Assembly: GCA_036346205.1 (NCBI GenBank)
Contig: JARFJB010000102.1
Location: 2,132,001-2,196,000 of the forward strand
DNA from: Vesta saturnalis
Taxonomy: Eukaryota > Arthropoda > Insecta > Coleoptera > Lampyridae
Direction: 5' to 3'
Length of the DNA: 64,000 nt
The position numbers and the translations under genes are program-made. A model generated the notes under the pieces. The model saw nothing but the letters and a program-made list of their open reading frames with translations. It was not told the DNA's origin and made no database searches. Position 1 is the stretch's first letter. Each line of letters opens with the position of its first letter. Positions 23,132-34,268 of the stretch are shown here, piece by piece.

Positions 23132-23137
23132 TTTATT
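23132..23137 (-). promoter_or_regulatory. Poly(A) signal of EEF1A
   Basis: AATAAA on the minus strand about 350 bases past the stop, consistent with a normal 3' UTR. Confidence 0.6.
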
Positions 23138-23483
23138 GAATATTTACAGAAGCTTTTACATTTTAACATACATATGGTTCCAAGTCTATCATCATCAGTG
23201 GAATAATAACAAATAATATCAAACTAGTGAAAATACTTAATTCTAAATTTACCATCTTTCCTCTCAAATAAATAAACAGATAAATATAACAAACTAAAAC
23301 TGAAAACAAAGATCATAAATAATATTTAAATAAGTCTAAATATTGGAAATAATTATGAAATCCTTTCCTTCGAAATTCTTTCCGATGAAAATAATTTTGT
23401 TGAAGCCACCTAGAAAAAAGCAACAAATACCAATTATTGATGAAGATGTTCTTGAGGCTAGATGCAACACAGACTAAGCCTAG

Positions 23484-24969
23484 TTATTTCTTCTTTTGTG
23501 CTTTTTCGGCAGCCTTTGTAACTTTGCCAGCGGTATCTTTAAAAGCTACCGACTTTATAACGCCTACAGCAACAGTCTGACGCATATCGCGTACAGCGAA
23601 ACGTCCTAACGGTGGATATTCCTGGAAGGACTCCACACACATTGGTTTGCTAGGAACCAAATTAACAATAGCTGCATCCCCCGACTTAATAGCTTTCGGA
23701 TTTTCTTCAGTTGTTTTTCCTGTACGCCTATCACACTTCTCTTTGATCTCGGCAAATTTGCAAGCAATATGAGCTGTATGGCAATCCAATACTGGTGTAT
23801 AACCATTCGCTATTTGTCCAGGATGATTTAATACAATTACCTAAAATTACAAGTATTAATTTTGATTCTTTTCAGTTAGTGGGTCATACCTGTGCAGTAA
23901 AATCGGAAACACCTCTTGGTGGGTTATTTTTAGAATCGCCAGCAACAAATCCTCGTTTTAATTCTTTAACGGATACATTCTTAACGTTAAAACCGACATT
24001 ATCACCAGGAACTGCTTCTTGTAGTGCTTCGTGATGCATTTCAACTGATTTAACTTCAGTGGTTAAACCAACAGGAGCAAACGTAACGACCATGCCAGGT
24101 TTCAGGATTCCAGTTTCAACTCTACCCACAGGGACTGTACCAATTCCGCCGATTTTATACACATCCTGTAAAAGGTTGTAGTATAAATTATAATACTATT
24201 TGATATTCTACGTTACCTGTAAGGGTAGACGTAATGGTTTGTCAGTGGGACGACTTGGTTGCATAATAGCATCCAAGGCTTCAATGAGCGTTTTACCATC
24301 AGCTTTTCCTTCTTTACGCTCAATAGTCCACCCTTTAAACCATGGCATTTTATCAGAAGGTTCCAACATATTGTCGCCGTTCCAGCCAGATATCGGTACA
24401 AAAGCAACGCTTGCAGGATTGTAGCCTATTTTTTTAATATACGAAGATACTTCTTTCTTAATTTCTTCAAAACGTGTTTCAGAGTAGGGCGGTTCAGTCG
24501 AGTCCATTTTATTCACACCCACAACTAACTGCTTCACTCCTAAAGTGAATGCTAATAAAGCATGCTCACGAGTTTGGCCATTTTTCGAAATTCCAGCTTC
24601 AAATTCACCTGTACCTGCTGCAACTATAAGTACAGCACAATCTGCTTGCGATGTACCAGTAATCATATTTTTAATGAAATCTCTATGTCCAGGTGCGTCA
24701 ATGATTGTTACATAGTATTTAGCTGTCTCAAATTTCCACAATGCAATATCAATGGTGATACCACGTTCACGCTCTGCTTTAAGTTTATCCAAGACCCATG
24801 CATACTTGAATGATCCTTTACCCATTTCTTGGGCTTCTTTCTCGAATTTTTCAATGGTACGTTTATCAATACCACCACATTTGTAAATCAAGTGTCCGGT
24901 GGTAGTTGATTTACCAGAATCGACATGTCCAATGACAACAATATTAATATGAACCTTTTCTTTACCCAT
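23484..24969 (-). CDS. EEF1A: Elongation factor 1-alpha, three coding exons
   Basis: GTPase that delivers aminoacyl-tRNA to the ribosome in the cytosol. Exons 24217-24969, 23890-24165 and 23484-23840 join in phase 0 across two short GT-AG introns (51 and 49 bp) to give 461 residues, the usual insect length. The GTP-binding motifs are intact: GHVDSGKST (about residues 14-22), DAPGH (about 91) and NKMD (about 153). Domains II and III follow, with VGRVETG and the C-terminal KVTKAAEKAQKKK. Insects often carry two EF-1alpha copies with different introns; which copy this is cannot be told from one locus. No damage was seen. A non-coding first exon lies about 700 bp upstream. Confidence 0.98.
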
Positions 24970-25672
24970 TTTTTATTCTTTCAATCGCAATCGCTGTAAA
25001 TTACAAATACTTTTGAAATGACAGGGAATTGTAGGGCGTCATAATAAAATCGTCCTTGACGCGCAACTATCCAAATTAAGTTTCTACTTCAAAAACGATG
25101 AATAATTATTTGGCGAAATATTACGCGCCATTTTGTGATGCAATAAAGGGTGGAAATAGTTTATTAAACCACCAAAAAATATAAATAATAACTAGATCAA
25201 TAATAAACTTAAAATCTTTCTATATTTATTGATTTCTTTATAAAACGTATAATAATGGCGTTCAATGGTTACATAAAGTATTTTAGCGAAAACGTCGTGG
25301 GTGGGATAGTCTAAAAATTGCATTCTATTCGTAATTTTAATGAATACCATGCCGCAAGACAATTTAAACGACATATTGAGATATAAATATTACAAGGAAG
25401 CCGGCCGGTTCTACCTAATTGACAGATCAAATTTCGGGATTATAAAATAAGCGAATATATCGCGTTTTTAATTTGTTTTTTAAATACATTGACATTTTCT
25501 ATTTTAAGTTGAAAATTATATACCGGCTTTAAGATAACGATTTATGAGCAAATTAATTAATTGACATTAATACATACACTTAAAATAGATTTTCCTAAAA
25601 TGACATTGTATGTGTTTTAATTGTAATATTATCAGAAAATCTTATCAGTTTCCTAAATAATAAAGTACTCAC

Positions 25673-25705
25673 CTTTAGAACAGTTCAAGAGGGCGACGAA
25701 AAGGA
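25673..25705 (-). promoter_or_regulatory. EEF1A non-coding first exon with 5' TOP-like start
   Basis: On the minus strand a pyrimidine run TTTCCTTTTCGTCGCC leads into CTCTTGAACTGTTCTAAAG, which ends at a GTGAGTA donor (25672). A TTTACAG acceptor at 24994 joins it to the leader just before the ATG, giving a 679-bp 5'-UTR intron. This layout and a terminal oligopyrimidine start are well known for EF-1alpha genes. The exact transcription start is inferred. Confidence 0.6.
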
Positions 25706-25709
25706 AACT

Positions 25710-26605
25710 GCCCTTGATATGCGTGCGCAACCGGATATGAGAGGGGTAAATTAGGGTAGGGTATTTCTATTGATTTAATTTTAAAATTTAAATTATTTCT
25801 TATTAGTTAACTTTTTCTTGTAATAACGATTTCTTAATTTACTTTTGATAATAAAATCTAACCAGAAACAATAAGAAAACGTTATGTATTTATGTTCATT
25901 TTTAATTGACAAATTGTCTTATAAGGGGAACCAATAAGCGAATGAGAATTTTTATCCCCTTATTTCTTTCCCGCCATAATTTAAATTTGCAAAACTATTT
26001 TTCATTAAACTAAAACTGTATTATAAAGTACATTCATAACATAAATCGTCACCGGAGAGCTGAGTCACAAAAACAAATTTTACAGGAGATAGTTTTTTTT
26101 TCTTCTCCAAGTGGGATAAGCGTTCCCATTAAACAATTTGTCTTGGGTCTGGTTGTATACTGGCTTACTCAATACCGGATGGCACTACTGTTTACAGAAA
26201 AAGTGGACACAACATATCTGTATAATTTTTTCCTATTCAATGTACGGACTTAGAATGCTGTCCATATTTTACCCTTGAACACAGAATAGTTCTGAGCCCA
26301 AAAGCAAAAATGTAAACAAAATAAAACAGAACTATAAAAGAACTTCTAAAGTGAAGTGACATTCTTAGAACTTGAAACAAAGAAAACGGACAACAAAAGT
26401 AAAAATTTAACTGAAAAAACATTCCTCAAACAATCGAACAAAACAGATAATGATAAAAAATTGGTCGAAAAACTCTCTCGCCGCCTAAGTCTTTTGGTGT
26501 TTGTTTGTTATCAGTAAAAGGCAAATTAGAAAAAAAACAATGATACGGTCTCAATATAGCTTCTTTCTGACAGAGAAATTGTAAGTGATTATATTTTTAC
26601 CTTCC
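25710..26605. other. Intergenic stretch upstream of EEF1A
   Basis: No gene recognised. A segment around 26005-26045 (ACTAAAACTGTATTA, then AAAGTACATT) recurs at about 47187 and 51298, so some of this is dispersed repeat. Confidence 0.5.
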
Positions 26606-26610
26606 AACCT

Positions 26611-27060
26611 ACATATATACATATTAGGTATAGAAGGTTATGCAATCGACTTTTTTTCACTATCGTTGATTCGACTTAATAGCTTATTTTACAACTTTTG
26701 GCCAAAGTTTCGCCAAGATCGACCATCATGCCTGGATGTGCGCGCGCGTGCGTGTCAGCGTGTGGGGACTGGGGGGGCTGGGGTGCGTGTGTGTGCGCTT
26801 GTACGTACGTGTGCGTTCGTGCGTTTGCGTGCGCGAGAGTGCCCGTGAGAGTGCGTGCGTGCGCGGGTGTGCGAGCGCGTGTGGTTGCGCGCGTGCGAGC
26901 GTGTTTGTCGGTATTGATGTATATTAGTATCCACGATAAATCCAGAATAGAAATACCTACGCACTTATAATGTTGTATTTAAGCTTGTTTTCATTTGTGT
27001 TAGAGCTGATTAGAATTTGAGAGAAATCCAGCGGTGGAGAAGGGGGGTTTATTAGGGGCA
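26611..27060 (+). repeat. Dispersed repeat with GT/GC-rich core, copy 2
   Basis: Second copy of the repeat at 10567-10985. The flanks are clearly similar. The core (about 26737-26912) is a GTGCG-rich tract diverged from the more regular TG run of copy 1. Confidence 0.8.
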
Positions 27061-27064
27061 GTTT

Positions 27065-28020
27065 TTGGTTTTTATCAAATATTTCTAAAACATCTGCATA
27101 TTTCAAAGATATAAAAATAACTAGATATAGACCTTAAACATATAGATTAATTATGTTCTATGCAATTTTTTGATATAACAGGTAATTTAGCGGCAAAAAA
27201 TTCCTAAGGTAGAATTTAATGTTAGTCCAAATTTTTTCATTATCTGAATAACGATTAATTTTATGAGAAAAAGTGTAGACGTATTTTTAAATAAAATGTA
27301 ATTTTACATAAATTTTCTTTATAAAGTTTTTAAGGTAAAGCGAAATAAATGTAAAAATTAAATAAATATGATTGAAAATGCTGAAGCAGTATTCATATTT
27401 TTATGGAAGCGGGCGGCTTTGGAATTTTTTTTACGTTAACATGTATTTATGTCTATTAATCTCCATCGGATATGAAGTTTTAAACGTCATTCTGACAGAT
27501 GTTTGTTTTTACAATGTTGCCTGTTCTCGTTGTGAACGTATAAAAGAGAGGTTGCATAGTTATCCTAAAAAAATTCGAATTAAAATTATTTCCTTTCTTT
27601 TAATTTCCATTTTGTAGGTTGGAAGGGTTACGACCCTAGTGTTTCACACTAGATATTTTAAATTTGTGTATTATAGAGTCAACCTGGTTAAGAATCTATT
27701 GAATTTATGGTTAAGGGTTTGCATGGACCGTCACTACCACAGACCATTAATAATGGTCTGTCACTACTTACATGGTTCAGTAAAGTTAGTAGACATCCCG
27801 TGTAGTTTTGAGCCACACGATTAATTAGATTTGTTATTGCGCTGGTTTGCTTTCTCGCTACTGTGTATTTTCATTTATCTTTCAGACAGATGAACGCTTC
27901 CACAAATTAGGTGATAAATGTTTGGCTCACGTGAATATTTACAATTACTTGTAATTTCGATTACTGTAATTACATTTTTTAAGTTTATGTAACGCATGGG
28001 ACTTATTTGAAATATCATTA
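27065..28020. other. Intergenic stretch, nothing recognised
   Basis: AT-rich. An imperfect palindrome GACCATTAATAATGGTC lies at about 27742. The short ORFs at 27372 and 27639 show no recognisable domain. Confidence 0.5.
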
Positions 28021-28073
28021 TATCCGTAATTAAAAATTATTTTTAATTTTATTAAATACATGAATAAAAAGTT

Positions 28074-28147
28074 TACCTCGAGTAGGATTTGAACCTACGA
28101 CCTGTACTTTGCTAGAGTACCGCGCTAACCAACTGCGCCATCAAGGT
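28074..28147 (-). tRNA. tRNA-like sequence with complete cloverleaf, probably tRNA-derived repeat (AGC)
   Basis: Best-preserved member of the family seen at 5.4-8.0 kb. Seven acceptor pairs form (ACCTTGA with TCGAGGT, one G-U), with a GCGC/GCGC D stem, GTACT/AGTAC anticodon stem and loop CTAGCAA, and GTAGG/CCTAC T stem. The discriminator is A and a T5 tract follows. The same A-T-rich family flanks are present on both sides. Could be transcribable by Pol III; function as a tRNA is doubtful because of the A1-U72 pair and the repeat context. Confidence 0.45.
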
Positions 28148-28149
28148 TC

Positions 28150-28550
28150 AAGCCCCAATCGATGTAAATTTCGTCTTTATATCCGGTTTTCTGTAGTAAG
28201 AATCGAAAGTAACTGGTTCTTCCTTTTTTATTTGTGCGGATCATTAAACCATATTTTTATTAGTTGAAGGGTTGCGAAGATTAGGGTAGAAATGGAAAGT
28301 AGAAGTTTGCTGACGTAGAGGCTGAGAGTTGATTTGGGACCTCGGACAAGAGATGGCTTTCTCATTTTCCATTTTGGTTGACCAGTAAAAATTTTCGTAA
28401 TAATTAAATTCAAATTAAGTGGATCGTCTGCATAACCTTCGTTCTTCTGGAGAAATTACAGTTGTTGAGAACAATTATCATTATATTGTATGGTTATTAT
28501 TTCTTTCCCGCTATAATTTTCATCTTTCTGTTTCGCCCTTGCGGACGTTG
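28150..28550. other. Intergenic stretch, nothing coding recognised
   Basis: No gene seen. At its end, a near-perfect inverted repeat with arms of about 24 bp around ATCTTTCTGTTTCG (28530-28582) overlaps the start of the Penelope-like remnant. Confidence 0.5.
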
Positions 28551-28556
28551 TTCTTA

Positions 28557-28785
28557 TATCCGTAAGGACGAAACAGAAAGATCAAGAATCGCCGAACATG
28601 TCTGGAACGAAGACCACAGGATCCAATAAGATAACATACAGATAGTGGCAAAGGACGAGGACTCAAAGAAGCCACATACATCGCACTAGCAGAAAATCCA
28701 ATAAACCAAGCTAGTGTAGAAATGAAACCCATATGGAATTCCAATAATGCGCGAAGAGCTTAAGCGCAATAGCAGCACTGCTAAC
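28557..28785 (+). pseudogene. Penelope-like element, C-terminal end of the GIY-YIG nuclease region
   Basis: Reads IRKDETERSRIAEHVWNEDH and, after one stop and a frame change at about 28670, EATYIALAENPINQASVEMK and PIWN. The A-E-H-x-W block and the closing Q-A-S-V-E-M-x-P-I-W block are typical of the C-terminus of Penelope-like reverse transcriptases. Only this end is present; the RT domain is missing upstream. It is followed by a TA microsatellite and then a segment that looks like the element's terminal repeat. Confidence 0.65.
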
Positions 28786-28791
28786 CAAGAG

Positions 28792-28967
<176 letters not shown>

Positions 28968-29006
28968 AAGTGCTTGGGAAAAATTGTATATAATATATGA
29001 ATTCGA

Positions 29007-29213
29007 CTCAAGTGCGAAAACAGTCCTTCTCAGGACTAAGCCTGATGACGGAGCAGAGTCCGCTTCCGAAACGTTGCGCTCAAAAAGCATAAACTGTGGA
29101 AATAGGCCGATCAACTCCACTAATAGGAAACCACAGTTACGAAACACTTATAATACAGAATACATTGTAACAATTTCATACGAAATAGATCGAAAAGACT
29201 GTTTTGAGTAACG
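29007..29213 (+). other. Penelope-like terminal repeat segment with hammerhead-like motif
   Basis: Hairpin AGTCCT-TCTC-AGGACT (29022-29037), then CTGATGA (29042-29048), hairpin GGAGC...GCTTCC (29050-29067) and GAAAC (29068-29072). Conserved boxes and two hairpins stand in the order of a hammerhead ribozyme. The expected U-H cleavage triplet before the first hairpin is not seen and one extra C follows CTGATGA, so a functional ribozyme is unproven. An inverted copy lies at 36072-36335. Confidence 0.5.
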
Positions 29214-30770
29214 TTAGTCTTCGTCACCGTCTTCATTTACTATAACATTAACCTTTTCATCAATAAACAAACCACTCAATATTTCAGCAGGTCTTACTAT
29301 TTTTGCCAAATATCGAAAGTGAGACAGTTAATATATGACAGTGCGCCTACCTAGAGCACAATCACAACAATATCGATCAATTCCAGAAATTCCACTCTTA
29401 TCTGGCTGATAATCAACAAAACAACGATATGTTTTTGAATTGTCCAGATCTCACTTCAAGTTTTATAATATTAGGTGTGATTTTTACATAATGGAGTGTG
29501 ATTGTTCTGTCTTCATTCATCATCTCAGCAAGATACGATACAGCTTGAGACATTTGATACGATTCTGTAAAAAAAATTTTGAGTTCTTGCTCCTTTAACT
29601 CTGGAAAATCAGTTAATTGATCTGAAGTTATTATTGTAAATGGAACTTTTCGTCTTGCCCAACGATTAGTCTCTACTTCTGAAGCCAGAATATTATCTTG
29701 ATCGTTTTTCGAATTCGTTGCGGCAATAATTTTCTCAGAAAGGTCAAGATCATAATCAAGTCGTAGAAAACAAGCAATTCGACAAAAGAAACCAGTTTTA
29801 GGAAGTAATTTATGATCAACTTCTATAAGATATTGCCATGTACTGCTTCAACAACCCAGTGAATTTTGGTGACGAAACAGGATTCATTTGACTCATCTAC
29901 AGTCAGCTGATTTAGTTTTCCTTTGAAAGCCTCGATCAGCTACAATATCATCTTTATTCAGAAATTTAATTAGACCATTAGGATCATTTAAGACGATTCT
30001 CATAATTTCAGCATCGTTCATATTAGCTGTATATGGCCCAAGCATGTCTATAACAAAACCATTTGTGGCGCATATCGTGAATGGTTTGCACAAGGGCATA
30101 TTTCATTACTGATGGCATCAATTCCGAAATACTGAGACAAAACATCTTTTTCACAGTAGTCAGATACCAGTTGTTCACGAGCTAAACTAAAAACTGAGGA
30201 TATTATTGCATTTGAAGTTCCGGTTCGTAATTTAAATGACAAGGGCTGGAGTAATAGTACGATTTATGGAATTGTTCATCGACGTTAACATTTCACGGAG
30301 TTTTATCAGTTTTTCCCATGTAAGACCAGTACATACCTCCAACTGTTTTTCTGAAAACGAGTGATCTCGAATTTTATCAATCATGGACGAATCCCTACCA
30401 ACAGCCAGCCGCTCAAGTAATTTTTCCAAGTCATGAACTTCAAATACACTGGTATTTGAATAAATTCGAAAATTATTGATATCTTCATCATAGAATCGCT
30501 GTTTTATGATATGATCTTTATAGCACCGATTTCCTTCATGAATAAAGATTTTGCAAACACTTGTTTGGGAGCCTCGAATGGAGCTAATGTAATATTTATC
30601 GAAGATCCTCAAATGTAACAATATCTATGAGTGGAAATGATTCGAGGAAAACCCCTATTCCAGAAATTCTAATTCCTCTTCCATTTTTTCTTCAAAAACA
30701 AATGAAAGATCTTAAGTTGATGATACAAATGAAACAGTAGCTGAAGGCAATTAAGAAAAATTGCAGGTCC
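29214..30770 (-). pseudogene. ISL2EU-type DDE transposase, copy A, broken
   Basis: The minus strand carries, from the N-terminus: a helical region with FSEKQLEVCTGLTWEKL (about 30330), a helix-turn-helix part with RTGTSNAIISSVFSLAREQL (about 30200), then the nuclease core TICATNGFVIDMLGPY and DDIVADRGFQ (29893-30099). A C-terminal region follows with ETNRWARRK and RYCCDCALG (29340-29700), and the reading ends in an acidic D-E-D before the stop at 29214. This matches the DDE_Tnp_4-like family found in ISL2EU elements. Several frameshifts and stops divide it. A partial inverted copy lies at 34269-36071. Confidence 0.7.
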
Positions 30771-31079
30771 GATACTTAGGTAGACCAGGGCCCAATGAAA
30801 CGAAAAATGCATAATGAATATATTTATGTAAAATTTTAATATTATGTAAAATATGAAAAGGTACCAGAATTCTTATAACTTTTGGCACCCATTCACGTTA
30901 CTTCAATCTTTAATTTATTTTTTTTTTGGTGATTTACATTATTGAAACAACAGGTGTCTTCTGTTTAATTGTGCCCGCCTATGGAGTACCATGAAACATC
31001 CTTTGGGGTACACTGAAACAATGTAACAAACAAATCTATTTTCTAAAGTGACAATTTAATGACAAATTAGTGAACATTT

Positions 31080-32430
31080 AGTGAACCAAAATTAAAGGTC
31101 AAATTTCATATATGATTTCTGACGCTTCGTTTTCCGAAGAAAATGGTTTTGGTAAAATTTGTTTTATTGAAGTCAAACTAACTAGTGATACGTCTGAGGT
31201 TCCGGTTTGTAAAATGGTCAATTTTATCACTCTTCTTCAGGAAATCAATTTCAAAATCATTGTTCTCATCTTTGCCATTGACAATTTCACCAACATAATA
31301 CATTTTATTTTTGTTCTAGTAATAAATTCTACGAGCACGTAGTCACCTTTGGTTTGCTCAGATTTCAAATATTCAAATTCATAGTCCTCACATTCTTCCA
31401 TTAATTGATCACTGGTATCGGGCTCTTCAAATTCCATTTCCCGTCAGATGATTCTTAGGACGATTAAACTCTAATCTTTTAGTATCCATCTGATTTTTGT
31501 TCGATTGACTTTATTTTTCTTCGCTATGGCATCGTTTTCAGGAGTAGAAGGCTATTTTGCTTTTGCCTTTCCTGCGACCAGATCTATCCAGTTTTCTGTC
31601 CTTGGCTTTAGGAAAACCTATGAATTCTGCAGGACTTAGAAATGAATTTGTTGAAAGTGTTGCAGAACTAGATATAGAAGTGTTTATATTTGAAGATGTT
31701 GCAGAGCTAGATGTAAAGCTATTGGATTTGTCCCATCATCTATGGAATCTTCTTTTAATGTAGGATCCGGTCGATTCGTCACAGAACTAGACATAAAATC
31801 GATATCACTAAAACGTTTTTATCGAACGGAAAAATGCCAGTATTTTTAAATGATGCTATGATTGTCGCAGGAGTCATAGCTTTGATGAGCATAATTTACA
31901 CATTCTGCAATTTCATAAACAGAGATCGTTTTTCCGGGATTTTTCGATCCAGCTGTCAATTGCCATATTATAATATGCTTTAAACGTTTGTAAACGCCGA
32001 CATCAAGGAGTTACCTTATTTGTTGAATGCGGAGGAAACGTTGAATTGTTCCCCATTATCTTTTGCTAAATCCAAGGCCTTAATATAAAGATGGCTTTCG
32101 TGGTTGTCCAACAGCAGAAGTGTTGGAAGATTTAGAGCTCTGAGTATGTTTTATGAAGTGTCGAATAACTTCAACGAAAGTTCCTTAGTCATCCATCCGG
32201 ATGGGTTAGCTAGACCTAGAGTACCAGAAGGTGCACCGGAAATTATGTGATTTTTAAATGCACTCTAGAAAATATCATTACAGGCGGAATAGTATTTCCG
32301 CAGCATTCACAATACAGCAAGTTGTGACAAGTACCATCTCAGAGCTAGTGCATTTATTCACTTGTTTGATTCTTTCTGCCACAACTTTTGGAGGTTTTGA
32401 ACCGTTGTGGTTGAGTCTCATCAAGATTGT
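31080..32430 (-). pseudogene. pogo/Tigger-like (DDE_1) transposase, C-terminal half
   Basis: On the minus strand, NLDET (about 32420) opens the catalytic domain, followed by PPKVVAERIKQVNKCTSSE, ISGAPSGTLGLANPSGWM (about 32230), LLLLDNHESHLYI (about 32120), AMTPATIIASFKNTGIFPFD (about 31850) and GDYVLVEF (about 31330). This is the order of jerky/Tigger-type CENP-B-related transposases. Many stops and frameshifts are present. The N-terminal half lies at 39955-40430, displaced by a LINE insertion exactly next to NLDET. Confidence 0.8.
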
Positions 32431-32627
32431 TTACAAGGTGGTAGGCATGTATACTCCATGCCAGCCGGGAGTTACCACCACCCTTACCATGGGCGCCTTA
32501 ATATTGGGTCTCTGATTTTCTGAACTCGGTAAGGGCTGCCGGTTACCTTTTCCTTCATCCTTAATCTATTCTCATCCTTATCCTTCCTTCTCGCCTCACT
32601 GTCTTCCTATCGGATTAAAAGCCCCAA
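32350..32627 (+). repeat. Direct repeat unit 1: pogo-LINE junction segment
   Basis: About 280 bp, roughly 95-97% identical to 36668-36945. Both copies hold the end of the pogo fragment joined to the first part of the LINE 5' region, with the same junction, so they descend from one locus. Between the copies lie about 4 kb of unrelated sequence. Confidence 0.9.
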
Positions 32628-32679
32628 TTCAAAAAGTGGCGCTCTAAAGGTAAATGTGAAATGCCGATCAACTCCACTA

Positions 32680-33364
<685 letters not shown>

Positions 33365-33651
33365 AGTTGCCGTAATTACTTTTTTATAGCCAACTGTTTT
33401 GCGCAAATAAGTATTATCATTGACGCATTTTTTATCAGCATCCATTCTGAAATCGCGATTTAAAGTATGTATTAAAAGTGACGAAATATATCACAGTAGA
33501 CAGATATTTCACTTATTCTAACTGTAACACTATTTAACGATAAAGTGTAATCCCATATAATGATGAGAGATGAAATAACATCAATAACTCTGCAATGTTA
33601 TTAAATTGTGAAAAATAAAAATAGTCTCATTATAATGGTACTGACTTAATG

Positions 33652-34266
33652 GTCAGTTATCAGTAATAAGGGACCATGGACCTTTTACGTTGTCGAAGGT
33701 ACAATGAATGCCGAAAAGTATCAGGAGGTTTTGGAAACTCAACTGTTGCCTCAAGTGAAAAAATGGTTCAAGAAACGAGAAAAGCCTATTTTTATGGATG
33801 ATGGTGCGCCATGTCGTCGTGCGAAAAGGATTACAACATTTTTAGCTAAATAAGTGGATATTCTCGACTGGCCAGGAAATTCTCCCGTCATGAACCCTAT
33901 CGAGACAGTCTGGGAGTTTTTGAAATTCGAAGTTAGGATTAAAGCCCCTACAACCAGGTAAGAGTTAATTAAGATACTTACTGATACTTGGAAACCGGAC
34001 ATCAAAATTCTATAAGCAGTATTCCTCATCGCGTTGACGCTGTGTTGGCTGCAAAAGGTGGTCATACAAAATATTGATTTTTGCGATAAAATGTATTTTC
34101 ATGTAAAAAAAAATATTTTCATGTAAGTGATCCTTCTTTCTAGTAAAATGCAATGTATTGATAATCAGTGTTGGTGTTTTAACATGAAATAACCCTAATA
34201 ATGTCTACTGACGTGTTAGGAAAACTTTATTTTTGAGCATGAATCTAATAATATGGCAAGGGACTG
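33652..34266 (+). pseudogene. Tc1-like transposase, 5'-truncated, with 3' terminal inverted repeat
   Basis: The plus strand reads VEGTMNAEKYQEVLETQLLP, FMDDGAPCRRAK, VDILDWPGNSP, NPIETVWEFLK and at the end AKGGHTKY, the catalytic second half of a Tc1 transposase with its D and E residues. Stops occur at about 33850 and 33960. The right end reads GGCAAGGGACTG followed by TA, a typical Tc1/mariner terminus. It lies directly against the ISL2EU copy at 34269, so the Tc1 probably inserted there at a TA. The left half is missing. Confidence 0.85.
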
Positions 34267-34268
34267 TA

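Noticed and set aside
29022..29072. Canonical self-cleaving hammerhead ribozyme
   Set aside because: The required U-H before stem I is not in place and an extra C follows CTGATGA; reported as hammerhead-like only.
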